Shown: positions 9,209-17,012 of the stretch, in pieces
How the letters are laid out: the number at the start of each line of letters is the position of its first letter
Numbering within the stretch: the first letter of the stretch is position 1
IMG/VR virus record: IMGVR_UViG_3300027969_003455
Span: 1 to 29,857 of that record
Origin: a virus
Length of the DNA stretch: 29,857 bases
Direction: 5' to 3' (one strand)
Made by a program: the position numbers and the translations under genes
The notes under the pieces: generated by a model
What the model saw: the letters and a program-made list of their open reading frames with translations, nothing else
Databases searched by the model: none
What the model was told of the DNA's origin: nothing

Positions 9209-10563
9209 TATTGTATTAAGCTGTCTGGTATGTTAGGGGTTGTTGAATTAGGCAGTGTGAATCCCGAAGGGCTTGTTCCAAAAAGCCTATCAAAAAGAAT
9301 CTGGAATGTGGCGTTAGTGTATGTTGCCCCATTTGTTGTTCCATCGTCTTTTACTTTAGTAATTACATTATCTATTCTATCGCCCTTGTATAATGGCGCG
9401 GTTGGTAACCCTAGAACAGACACGAACGGACCACCTGGGTAAACTTCGTGCATTTCGGAAAGAACCATGTCCTTGACATATAGCGTCTTTGTACTTTGTA
9501 AGGTGGATCTAATCCTAAGGTGGACAATTGGTGATTTCTTTGAACCCATAACAAAAGATCCGGTAAATACAGAGTCTGTGCTTGTTAGAGTTGATAACGG
9601 TACGCTAAAACTTAGCATAGAGTTAACATCTGATGTTAGTATAGTACCATAATCGTCTACTAAATCTATCTGAAAATCCCCAGTTGTTAAAGCCACAGGT
9701 GCGTTTAATTTAAAGTAAAAACTGTACAGTGCGTTTGTGTTTATATAGGTTGTTACATTTTGCTGAAGTCTTACATCTTGAGTTGCATTCCCTGTGATAA
9801 GCAACCCGCTTGTTGTCGTTGTCCAGTTAGTTCCTTTAGTTCCTTTCGATGAGGATGAATCCCAAGAAAGTGGTGCTGTTATTACTGTCGTGTCAGGCTC
9901 TGTAAATGTGCCGTTTAGAAGTATATTGCCTTCTGAGCCAGATCCTCGTATATTTACCCTACTAAATGTGTCTGAAGCGCCCGAACCTGCTGGGTAGTCG
10001 TAGCTGTACGCACCGTCCACGCTATCCTTAGTTATAATAGAAAATGTCTCATTACCTGAGGATGCACCACCCGTGTAAGAGTCTGAAGAAACCTCAAACC
10101 TAATAGATTCGGCTAGTGTGAATTGATTAGGACCGCCTTGTCTGTTTTTGTTTTCCCACACCACTACATTTTTAGCACTAGGGTCTGACACAGTGATTGT
10201 GTTTTTTAACTTCGCCACTGTTTTGTTATCCTTTAGCATCTGAGACACTAGCTCATTCATGCACGCCGTTACATTTTTAGGTATTAGCGGGTCGTGTGTT
10301 GTAACCGTGTCTATAAGTGCGTTTGCCGCTACATCTAAAAACAAATTAGGCATAAGGTCACTTATTAAGCTAATTTGACTCTCTATTGTAGGAATATAGT
10401 TTATGACAAGTTTTGTCTTACCATTCAAAGTAAACTTTTCCACAAATGTTGGAGATTTAGCATAATACAGTGATTTCTGGAAAGCGTTAATGCTTTCCAG
10501 AAAACCCCCAATTAGACCAATTTTTGTAAATATTCCGTAGGTTCCATCGTATACAATTGCCAT
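9208..10563 (-). CDS. Virion protein with carbohydrate-binding-like jelly-roll domain
   Basis: A 451-aa product. Residues 1-150 are helical and unassigned ('MAIVYDGTYGIFTKIGLIGG'). Residues about 212-372 look like a CBM4/9/22-type galactose-binding jelly roll: an 'NILLNGTF' opening, a central W, and a closing strand 'LYVKDMVLSEMHEVYPGG' preceded by 'HLRIRSTLQS'. The remainder is Ser/Thr/Gly-rich. Such jelly rolls in phage virions usually bind cell-surface glycans, so a host-adhesion or baseplate role is likely but inferred. It lies 12 bases after the 209-aa gene and its stop overlaps the next start. A perfect 12-bp inverted repeat lies within its first 90 coding bases (10474-10503). Confidence 0.55.
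   Translation of the reverse strand: MAIVYDGTYGIFTKIGLIGGFLESINAFQKSLYYAKSPTFVEKFTLNGKTKLVINYIPTIESQISLISDLMPNLFLDVAANALIDTVTTHDPLIPKNVTACMNELVSQMLKDNKTVAKLKNTITVSDPSAKNVVVWENKNRQGGPNQFTLAESIRFEVSSDSYTGGASSGNETFSIITKDSVDGAYSYDYPAGSGASDTFSRVNIRGSGSEGNILLNGTFTEPDTTVITAPLSWDSSSSKGTKGTNWTTTTSGLLITGNATQDVRLQQNVTTYINTNALYSFYFKLNAPVALTTGDFQIDLVDDYGTILTSDVNSMLSFSVPLSTLTSTDSVFTGSFVMGSKKSPIVHLRIRSTLQSTKTLYVKDMVLSEMHEVYPGGPFVSVLGLPTAPLYKGDRIDNVITKVKDDGTTNGATYTNATFQILFDRLFGTSPSGFTLPNSTTPNIPDSLIQ
10474..10503. repeat. Perfect 12-bp inverted repeat inside a coding sequence
   Basis: TTTCTGGAAAGC (10474-10485) and GCTTTCCAGAAA (10492-10503) are exact reverse complements around the six-base loop GTTAAT. The repeat lies 61-90 bases downstream of the start of the 451-aa gene. 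There is no T-run on either side, so it is not a standard terminator. Confidence 0.9.
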
Positions 10564-10575
10564 GTTTTTTCCTTT

Positions 10576-11205
10576 TTATGCTTGTGTTATGTCGTTACTA
10601 GTTGGACCAGTTGAGTCTACCGTTCCTGTGCTTGTTATGTCTTCATAGAAGTCGTCTTTAATCACAGGAGATTCTAATCCGCCTAACCATTCGTAGAATA
10701 TAGATGTCCAATTATCTACCGAGCTTCCGTTTGCAGTGGATGTTGTAGCGTACACATTGGAACCGTCTATAGGACTTTTTGGATAGTAGAATGTTCTAGT
10801 CTGTACCGCCTCAGGGCTTGACAAAGACATCATGTACACAGCACTACCGTTGCAGTGGTATGTGGTTGATCCTGTCTGTGGGTCTACTTGAGGGGCTTGC
10901 ATTGTTATTTCATGCCTAACAAGTGTTCTTTTGTTAATTCCTGTGAACGCAGTTAGCAACGCTGGTACATCCGGTGGCTTATTCATTCTAGAAAAAGAGA
11001 ATACCATAATCTCTTTAGATGTTCCACCAAAATCAAAGATCTCTTTACTATTAGTAGCATCTAGAATAGGAGATGTTATTAAAGATGCCTCGTAAACATA
11101 ACTAATGGAAACCTGAGCACTTGTGTACGGAAACATACCGTGTGCAAGCGTGTAAACAACAGGCCTGCTGTGCAATCTCTCTAGTGCGTTTATACTAATT
11201 GGCAT
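10576..11205 (-). CDS. Putative virion structural protein, family unknown
   Basis: A 209-aa product starting 'MPISINALERLHSRPVVYTL'. Its ATG lies 11 bases inside the 3' end of the preceding 181-aa gene, and AGGAG five bases upstream marks the start. I do not recognise the family. The first 120 residues are mixed alpha/beta with 'EIMVFSFSRMNKPPDVPALL'. The last 60 are Ser/Thr/Gly/Asp-rich and probably flexible. No signal peptide, membrane segment or catalytic motif was seen. Its place in the array between putative tail-completion genes and adhesion genes suggests a tail or baseplate component. Confidence 0.5.
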   Translation of the reverse strand: MPISINALERLHSRPVVYTLAHGMFPYTSAQVSISYVYEASLITSPILDATNSKEIFDFGGTSKEIMVFSFSRMNKPPDVPALLTAFTGINKRTLVRHEITMQAPQVDPQTGSTTYHCNGSAVYMMSLSSPEAVQTRTFYYPKSPIDGSNVYATTSTANGSSVDNWTSIFYEWLGGLESPVIKDDFYEDITSTGTVDSTGPTSNDITQA

Positions 11206-11740
11206 AAAGCTCCTGAATTCTTTGAAGTAGTGCGGCTATAGCAGCATTATTAACAGCGGTGCCGTTCTCTGATGCGTAACCACCAGACACAAGTTTGTCT
11301 GTAACACCCTTCCAAAAAGCAGCTGGCCTTAGCTTGTCTTTGTACGCCGCCGAGTACAAGTTAAACCATGTGGCAAATGCAGCTTTTGCTGTTCCAGCCC
11401 TTAGCTCTGAAACCTCCACAGGCACTAGCATTGTGTAATGTTGCCTTACTGTGACAATTGATTTTTCCCAAGGAAAGTTGTTGTATATGTATGTGTCTAC
11501 CTGTGCGTTAACTAGCTTGTCAAACCTAGCTAGCTGCTTGGCGTTCATCTTAACCCTAGGGTTCCCAACTATTTTAGCAGGTTTTAAATCAAGCACTGTT
11601 GCCTGAAAGTTGTTCTTTTTAATGACATATCCACCGGGCACCTCTCTGTAGTACTTTAGCCTTTTTCTAGTTACACGATCTCCGTACAAATTAAATATTT
11701 GTCTGTTTGGAAAAAACAAAAGTCCATTGTTGTAGCTCAT
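11195..11740 (-). CDS. Putative virion structural protein, basic, family unknown
   Basis: A 181-aa basic protein starting 'MSYNNGLLFFPNRQIFNLYG' with AGGAG upstream, 8 bases after the 512-aa gene. Aromatic residues and Lys/Arg are frequent, and the C-terminal 70 residues look helical ('TAKAAFATWFNLYSAAYKDK'). No known motif was identified. Its stop overlaps the next gene's start by 11 bases, implying translational coupling. By position it is likely part of the tail or baseplate, which is inference only. Confidence 0.5.
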   Translation of the reverse strand: MSYNNGLLFFPNRQIFNLYGDRVTRKRLKYYREVPGGYVIKKNNFQATVLDLKPAKIVGNPRVKMNAKQLARFDKLVNAQVDTYIYNNFPWEKSIVTVRQHYTMLVPVEVSELRAGTAKAAFATWFNLYSAAYKDKLRPAAFWKGVTDKLVSGGYASENGTAVNNAAIAALLQRIQELYAN

Positions 11741-11748
11741 ACTTTCTC

Positions 11749-13287
11749 CTATACATCAAAATGTATTTCTTTAGTGTTTCCAGGGAGGTATTTTTCTTTA
11801 GCTGTATCGTGAGGATCAACAGGGAATTCGGCTGGGGATTGTCGTATAGCCTCAACAAATATCTGCTCTAGGTAAGAACCTCTCATCTGATCTTTTCCAG
11901 ACCTAGCACTTACAATTGTAACATCATTCAGCTTGTCGTTGTATTGACCACCCTTATAGGTCTTAACTGCCACACCATCAATGTCTTCATCGTTAGACAT
12001 GAATCCTTTAAAGTGCAGGTAGTTTAAATTAAACTTCTTACCCGTGAACACGGTGAACGGGTCTAATGTCGTTTGTGTTAGTGTTGAGTTATTAACAGTC
12101 CAAAATTTTTGGGCTACTTTAACAGCACTAGAATATCTTTTAACTTGAATCCGAATAAAGCTACCTACCAAGTCTTCCTCTAAGTGGAAACCGTACCTGC
12201 CTGCACTAATGTCAAAAGGCATTCTCTTCTCAATTATAAAAAACGCAAGGTATTCAAGATCCCTTTTGTCTGATAAATTGTTACCGTATATTGTTATATC
12301 TAGTGTTTCTTCGTTTAGTGGTACAAATTGTGATACCGCAGCACCACCAGCCTTAATCATCTTTAAAAGTGTACCACCTGTGAATGCGTCTAGTAATTCT
12401 TTTCCGCCAGCAGATATAGCAGATGCAATAGAGTCTGTAGTGTTTGTTATTCCTTGTTTTATCTCTATTCGTGTTATATTCTTCGTATTTGGCCAAGGTG
12501 CCAAATACGGAGCATCTATACCGTTATCTATAAGTGCACCAGCACCCTTACCAGCGTTATTCCGTGTGTCTATGTGAAAGTGTGTCTCACGGTCTAGAAA
12601 GCTATACTCCATCTTCATTGAGCCTGGGTGAAGCCTGCACTTTACTAAGTCTCTCTTAAACCCAACTGGCGTAGGTATATTTATTATCTCTCTAAAGTCG
12701 TCAGGAGATAAATTGTTGTTGAATAACACATCTGACCTGAAGTGCAAAACCCCAACAACCTTTATGGTTGTATAGAAGTCTTGGTCAATGATGTGCTCCA
12801 TAGCGTAGTTGTTGCTTAGTATCGGGTACCTAGGTGCACCGTACAAGTGTGCCTCGTTTAAGTCTGTCTGGATGACAAACTCAACATGAGCACTGTTCAT
12901 CCCATTTATTCTTTTTAAAGAGCAACCTAGTGGCCTAGGCCCGTTGTTGCAATCTACAGACTCTTCCGCATTTGTTGAAGGATCTCTCATAGGCGATTCT
13001 AAAAGTATCTGCCCACCTACAGAGTATATAAGCTTAAGCCTTGGAGTTGTAAGGAAGTGCTGAATAACATTATCGACATCTATAACATTAGTAGAGTTAG
13101 GTCCTAGAACCATCTGGTCTATGTCGTTGTCAGGCGAAACAACACCCTTGACTAACAAAGTGTGCCTTGTGTAGATGTAGTGCGTCTTTTCCTTATCTGC
13201 GTAGACAGGTTCTCTCTTGTAATCCTCAACACGAACCATACCTATTCGTATTGGCCCGTATTGCAGAAAATTTGCAGATATTCCCAT
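11749..13287 (-). CDS. Putative tail or baseplate structural protein
   Basis: A 512-aa product beginning 'MGISANFLQYGPIRIGMVRV' in a TAATG overlap with the preceding stop. The N-terminal half resembles a family I recall from phages with Mu-like heads, with the order 'YTRHTLLVKGVV', 'FLTTPRLKLIYSVGGQILLESP', 'LSNNYAMEHIIDQDFYTTIK' and 'PVGFKRDLVKCRLHPGSMKM'. That family has no assigned function that I know. Hydrophobic content in the middle ('LLDAFTGGTLLKMIKAGGAA') could be a short helical hairpin. The position just after a putative tail terminator argues for a tail or baseplate component. It is too unlike sheath proteins for me to call it one. Confidence 0.5.
   Translation of the reverse strand: MGISANFLQYGPIRIGMVRVEDYKREPVYADKEKTHYIYTRHTLLVKGVVSPDNDIDQMVLGPNSTNVIDVDNVIQHFLTTPRLKLIYSVGGQILLESPMRDPSTNAEESVDCNNGPRPLGCSLKRINGMNSAHVEFVIQTDLNEAHLYGAPRYPILSNNYAMEHIIDQDFYTTIKVVGVLHFRSDVLFNNNLSPDDFREIINIPTPVGFKRDLVKCRLHPGSMKMEYSFLDRETHFHIDTRNNAGKGAGALIDNGIDAPYLAPWPNTKNITRIEIKQGITNTTDSIASAISAGGKELLDAFTGGTLLKMIKAGGAAVSQFVPLNEETLDITIYGNNLSDKRDLEYLAFFIIEKRMPFDISAGRYGFHLEEDLVGSFIRIQVKRYSSAVKVAQKFWTVNNSTLTQTTLDPFTVFTGKKFNLNYLHFKGFMSNDEDIDGVAVKTYKGGQYNDKLNDVTIVSARSGKDQMRGSYLEQIFVEAIRQSPAEFPVDPHDTAKEKYLPGNTKEIHFDV
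12484..12509. repeat. Perfect 10-bp inverted repeat inside a coding sequence
   Basis: CGTATTTGGC (12484-12493) and GCCAAATACG (12500-12509) flank the loop CAAGGT in the middle of the 512-aa gene. On the plus-strand sense, three more outer pairs (12481-12483 with 12510-12512, one of them G.T) extend the stem. No T-run follows. Confidence 0.85.
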
Positions 13288-13817
13288 TATGTGACATCCA
13301 TTATGTATTTTACTTCAAAGTTTAAAAATGACCTAGATACTTGCCTTTGTGAGGACTTCTCTGCGTCTTCCTTGTTGTAGTGTGCTATCTCACCCCAACC
13401 AGCGTTAGGCTCTGCGAGTCGGACAGGCTCTGCACTTATCATATCACCGTTTGTGTTGTAAAGGAATTTTAAATGTAGGCAATTTAAAATTTGTTCTTCT
13501 CTCCTTAGGTGACCGTACACAGGGTCCATAAGTGACCTCTCGTCTGTGTCGCTCCTATCAACACCTAGCCTTGTCCTAATTACAATAGTTATAGTTCTGA
13601 GAAGAACGCTAGCGGTTCTTCCAGCCCCACTCACAAATTCCTCAACAGGGAATGGTAAGTTAGCTTTTACAAGTATATCAAAGTCTCCTCCGTATATTGG
13701 GATGTCATCCCTAGCGACAATCTTAACAATAGTGTCGTTAGTTATACCTAGGCTTGTTTTAATAGCTGTCTTTATAGATTTCAATATGTCAGCTATAGGT
13801 GATTTTATTTGAGCCAT
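13287..13817 (-). CDS. Putative tail terminator / tail completion protein
   Basis: A 176-aa product starting in TAATG overlap with the 620-aa gene. It begins with an amphipathic helix ('PIADILKSIKTAIKTSLGI'). It continues with 'IVARDDIPIYGGDFDILVKA' and 'RTITIVIRTRLGVDRSDTDE', and ends in a beta strand ('FLNFEVKYIMDVT'). Size, helix-then-beta layout and position recall tail terminator or Mu gp37-type minor tail proteins, which cap the tail tube. This is a structural analogy rather than a motif match. A simple alternative is another head-tail joining protein. Confidence 0.45.
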   Translation of the reverse strand: MAQIKSPIADILKSIKTAIKTSLGITNDTIVKIVARDDIPIYGGDFDILVKANLPFPVEEFVSGAGRTASVLLRTITIVIRTRLGVDRSDTDERSLMDPVYGHLRREEQILNCLHLKFLYNTNGDMISAEPVRLAEPNAGWGEIAHYNKEDAEKSSQRQVSRSFLNFEVKYIMDVT

Positions 13818-15679
13818 TAAAGACCTGCTTCGGTGTAATATAGAATATCTAATTGTGTCTTTTCAAAGCTTGGTGCACTTGCTGTAGGTATACCAGAAAC
13901 CATAGTAGGAAAAGCCATAGACTCTTTTTGAATTGCAGCTAAACCCAACCAAGGTATTATATCTTTTAGTATGCTTTCCTTTGGTGGTTGTGGGTTTGGG
14001 TTTTCTACTTTGGTAGGTGGTTCAACAACAGGAGCAGGCGGATCTTTCTTACCTAGTTTTTCTTTTGCTTTTACTGCTTCTGCTATGTCTTTTTCTTCTT
14101 GTATTTTTCTGGCGTTTTCTTTCGCTACGGCGGCAAGTCTTACTCTTTCTTCTTCTTCCCTTTTTGCTTTTTCCGCTGCTTTCTGTGCTTCTACTTTTGC
14201 AGCTTCTTCCGCTGCTATTCTTGCTTCTTCTTTTGCTTTTTTTTCTGCCTCTTCTTTTTCTTTTAAAAGCGCCTTCTCCTTTTCTGCTGCTTTTTCATTT
14301 TCTATTCTTGTTTTTTCTTTAAGAGCTTCTTGCCTTTCGTTTTCTATATCTGCTAATATTTTTGCTCGTTTTGCATCGTCTTCTTTAGGGTCAGTTAGCC
14401 CAACAGCGTCCATAAAGTTTGCAGGTATTCTCAACATTGACCCAACAGAACGCGCACCGCCTTGTATAACTCTTCCAAATCCTGTGTTAGTTTTTGTTGG
14501 CGGAGGTTTAGTTCCTGTTGCCCCAAATCCTGCAATCATTGGGGAATTTTGTGGATTTTCTGCTGACTCAGGCGTTGGGCTAGGGCTAGGGGATGGGCTT
14601 GGACTAGGTGTTGGTGGGGGCGTGGGTGGTGCATCTTTACCGGGTTTTCCAAGAAAATACGATAGCCCAGCTTCTATCTTTTTAATTAAACCATCAAAAG
14701 GTAGCTTTTTTGGTGCTGGTTTTCGTGATGGCCAGTTTATATTTGTACCACGAAGATCAAACCCAGGGTTTATTTCCCTATATGGTGTTTTAGAATTTAA
14801 ACCTATGCCCATACCAGAAGCTAAAAAGCCTGCTGTCTTGTAGTTTCCTTCCGAAGCTGCCCAAGCAGACCCTATTCCAAAACCTGCTTGAATAGGCTTC
14901 TGTAAGTACCTTAACGGCGATAAGCCCATTATTGGGTTTGTTAAAGGTGATATAAGATTACCCATGAACATACCTTCAGCAAAACCTTCAGGTGCCCTAG
15001 CTAAGTCTTGATCCTTTAGGCCAAGTGCGTCACCCCCAGTTTTTAATGCTTGGCTCCCTGCACCAAACATCGCAGTTGTGGCCGCCCAACCTTGTGCCCC
15101 TCTTGCAAGAAAACTTGGTAGCATTGCAGGTACACCAAAGAATCCAGCGGCTAAAGCAGCAGGTGCTCCTACTGCGAACAGTAAATCACGACTGCCTTGC
15201 GTGGTTTCTCTATAGTTTTCTTTATCTATTGAACTACTGCCCTCAGTAGCAAGTGATGATCTAAGGTGTAAATTTGTTAATACTTTAAAAGTTTTTTCAT
15301 CCATACCTTTAGAGTTTTTAGGATCATTTAAATACTTAATCCCCTCAGTAGTGTTTGTTCTTACACGATCACTATTTGGAGTAAGTTCATTTAACCTAGT
15401 TCCCATGCTTATTAATTTTTTTTGAATTTGTGTTCTGACTTCTTGTGCGTGCTCAGGGTCTTTGTGCATTGCACCAGCTTGAGTCATACCCTTAAGTATG
15501 TTCTCAGGGTGCATACTTTTGGAAAGTCTTTCTATTTCTTCATTGTTTGTTTCAACCCTGTCGGGTTCACCAAACCTATTATATTTAACTTTTGAAGGTA
15601 TCTCAAAATCACGCAAGCCTGGGAGTGTTCTCCTAGGCTTGTTGTGATCTATAGGGATCATATTTAGTTTTTCTGGCAT
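13817..15679 (-). CDS. Coiled-coil, proline-linker virion protein; possible short tape measure or internal protein
   Basis: A 620-aa product with distinct regions. A charged N-terminus (1-160) is followed by two hydrophobic Gly/Ala-rich stretches (about 165-207, 'LLFAVGAPAALAAGFFGVPA', and about 250-295). A Pro-Ser repeat linker lies near 350-366, with a long uninterrupted Ala/Lys/Glu coiled coil at about 430-545. A Pro-rich tail follows. Hydrophobic segments plus a long helix, and a position right after the putative tube proteins, fit a short tape-measure protein. However, there is no chaperone pair with a frameshift before it, and it is short for that role. The alternative is an internal or ejected virion protein. 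AAGGGG precedes the start at 15679. Confidence 0.5.
   Translation of the reverse strand: MPEKLNMIPIDHNKPRRTLPGLRDFEIPSKVKYNRFGEPDRVETNNEEIERLSKSMHPENILKGMTQAGAMHKDPEHAQEVRTQIQKKLISMGTRLNELTPNSDRVRTNTTEGIKYLNDPKNSKGMDEKTFKVLTNLHLRSSLATEGSSSIDKENYRETTQGSRDLLFAVGAPAALAAGFFGVPAMLPSFLARGAQGWAATTAMFGAGSQALKTGGDALGLKDQDLARAPEGFAEGMFMGNLISPLTNPIMGLSPLRYLQKPIQAGFGIGSAWAASEGNYKTAGFLASGMGIGLNSKTPYREINPGFDLRGTNINWPSRKPAPKKLPFDGLIKKIEAGLSYFLGKPGKDAPPTPPPTPSPSPSPSPSPTPESAENPQNSPMIAGFGATGTKPPPTKTNTGFGRVIQGGARSVGSMLRIPANFMDAVGLTDPKEDDAKRAKILADIENERQEALKEKTRIENEKAAEKEKALLKEKEEAEKKAKEEARIAAEEAAKVEAQKAAEKAKREEEERVRLAAVAKENARKIQEEKDIAEAVKAKEKLGKKDPPAPVVEPPTKVENPNPQPPKESILKDIIPWLGLAAIQKESMAFPTMVSGIPTASAPSFEKTQLDILYYTEAGL
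15614..15641. repeat. 12-bp inverted repeat (one G.U) near the start of the 620-aa gene
   Basis: CAAGCCTGGGAG (15614-15625) and CTCCTAGGCTTG (15630-15641) flank the loop TGTT, with one G.T wobble when read as plus-strand RNA. On the minus-strand mRNA that pair becomes an A-C mismatch. TCAC (15609-15612) and GTGA (15644-15647) can extend it. It lies 39-66 bases after the start codon at 15679. Confidence 0.7.
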
Positions 15680-15689
15680 AACCTACCCC

Positions 15690-16352
15690 TTAGTCGATGT
15701 TAGGGAGTGTAGCAAAATCAAATATTGCTGTGTCAGTGGTGTAAAGACGCAAGATGTAGTTTCCAGCGGTCATACCTGCATTTGCACCAGCTAACCCGTA
15801 AACCCCAGGTTTAACTACAGATGCGTGTGCTTCAACACCTAGCTGGAGTTTCTTAGCGTTTGTGCCTAAGCTGCCCTCCTCGTAACCAAATTGGGATGGA
15901 GTTACGGATGGGAAGAAGTAACCTCTGGGTATAGAACTATCTACTTGAGTTAGAGTAGAAAATTCAAACTTAACAGCTAGCCAATATCCCGAACTAAATA
16001 CACTCGAACTTGAGTACTCAGATAGAGAACCAATCTGGCCGCCATCTGTAATACCGGGTTGGTGAGTTTTACCGTGTCGTATATCCCTAGAGTTAACATT
16101 GCCTACAAAGTTTTGAACATTTGCATCATTAAACCTTGTCATTAAGAATTGCAGCTTGCTAGACATACCCTTAAAAATAAGATCTATAGGTGCTCCGCCT
16201 GCAATGTCGTTTTGAATATCCCCCCACTTGAATTCAGTTTCAAATTCAGGAGATTTTTCACAAGTTCCTAAGTACAGTGCTGCCGCAGGTAAGCTAGACT
16301 TGTGGCCTACATAAACATGTGCTGGACCCGTTACATGAATTTTAGCTGGCAT
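15690..16352 (-). CDS. Putative tail tube-type protein, paralogue A
   Basis: A 220-aa product with TGPAHVYVG at residues 8-16, YLGTCEKSP around 27-35, NDIAGGAPI around 48-56 and GTNAKKLQLGV around 163-173. The neighbouring 218-aa gene carries the same landmarks in the same order, so the two are paralogues from a tandem duplication. The pattern is a short N-terminal strand, 'LGT...SP', a conserved 'NDIxGG' and a beta-rich body of about 200 residues. This resembles phage tail tube proteins, and the location after the adaptor gene fits. The function is inferred; no specific family signature was confirmed. Confidence 0.5.
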   Translation of the reverse strand: MPAKIHVTGPAHVYVGHKSSLPAAALYLGTCEKSPEFETEFKWGDIQNDIAGGAPIDLIFKGMSSKLQFLMTRFNDANVQNFVGNVNSRDIRHGKTHQPGITDGGQIGSLSEYSSSSVFSSGYWLAVKFEFSTLTQVDSSIPRGYFFPSVTPSQFGYEEGSLGTNAKKLQLGVEAHASVVKPGVYGLAGANAGMTAGNYILRLYTTDTAIFDFATLPNID

Positions 16353-16354
16353 AG

Positions 16355-17011
16355 TTAGTTCACCTTTGCTTTAATGGTTGAGGATAAGGCCTTAATGTGT
16401 CTGTAGAGAATAAATTCACGGATGTTTGGACTTATTGGACCCACCGCTGTGCCGTTGCTATCCACATTAGTGTTAGTAAAGTACATTTTAGGGATGCACT
16501 TAAGTTCTAATGAAACACTCTTTGCACGGGTTCCCATCTCAGATATCTTTTCCTTTGTAGGTACCACAGAGGTAAAGTGCAAACCTTCAGGGTGTGAGGT
16601 TAAGTGGTCGTTTTCGGTGCTACCCGCTAAGAACCCTTGATGGAATGGGAAGTAAAACAACAAATCAAAATCGAACCCCATACCTTGTGAAAGTGCGCCC
16701 ATCTGTGCTCTTGTAATTTCTCCTCGATTAAGGCCATCACTAAACAACCCTGTTGCAATTTTTGCAAATACAGACTCATCGTATCTGTTTAGTGTTAATT
16801 TAATTGTGCCTACTTGCCCTTGATTAGCATATGATATCGGGGTTTCGCCACCGATATCATTCGTCACTTCTTCCTTAAGGCTTTGAATAGTGATACCTGG
16901 GCTTTTCTGACATGTTCCTAGGTATTCTAAGCTTTCAAGTTGTGCCGTTGTGTCCGCTAGACATTGCCCAATAAAAATGTGGGCTGGCCCAGTTGTAATA
17001 ATTTGTGCCAT
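16355..17011 (-). CDS. Putative tail tube-type protein, paralogue B
   Basis: A 218-aa product. The start at 17011 has AAGGAG upstream and a one-base gap after the adaptor stop. It shares TGPAHIFIG, YLGTCQKSP, NDIGGETPI and GTRAKSVSLEL with the next gene. The middle and C-terminal parts have diverged; here the C-terminus is more basic and helical ('REFILYRHIKALSSTIKAKV'). One copy may build the tube and the other act as an alternative or end subunit. Either could also be a head-tail connector component. The conserved NDIGGETPI segment is encoded exactly where a perfect 10-bp inverted repeat lies (16831-16860). Confidence 0.5.
   Translation of the reverse strand: MAQIITTGPAHIFIGQCLADTTAQLESLEYLGTCQKSPGITIQSLKEEVTNDIGGETPISYANQGQVGTIKLTLNRYDESVFAKIATGLFSDGLNRGEITRAQMGALSQGMGFDFDLLFYFPFHQGFLAGSTENDHLTSHPEGLHFTSVVPTKEKISEMGTRAKSVSLELKCIPKMYFTNTNVDSNGTAVGPISPNIREFILYRHIKALSSTIKAKVN
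16831..16860. repeat. Perfect 10-bp inverted repeat inside a putative tube gene
   Basis: ATGATATCGG (16831-16840) and CCGATATCAT (16851-16860) flank a 10-base loop whose ends (GG/CC) can add two pairs. The repeat encodes the conserved NDIGGETPIS segment of the 218-aa protein, so part of the symmetry may come from codon choice at conserved residues. Confidence 0.85.
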
Positions 17012-17012
17012 A

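Noticed and set aside
13601-13621. GAAGAAC/GTTCTTC hairpin with a seven-base loop
   Set aside because: Seven-base arms with short loops are expected many times by chance in 30 kb.
13971-14843. 290-aa plus-strand open frame rich in Ser, Phe and Ala
   Set aside because: It is the complement of the Ala/Lys/Glu coiled coil and Pro-Ser linker of the 620-aa gene. Such low-complexity sequence leaves the opposite strand open, and the frame has no suitable ribosome site or domain.
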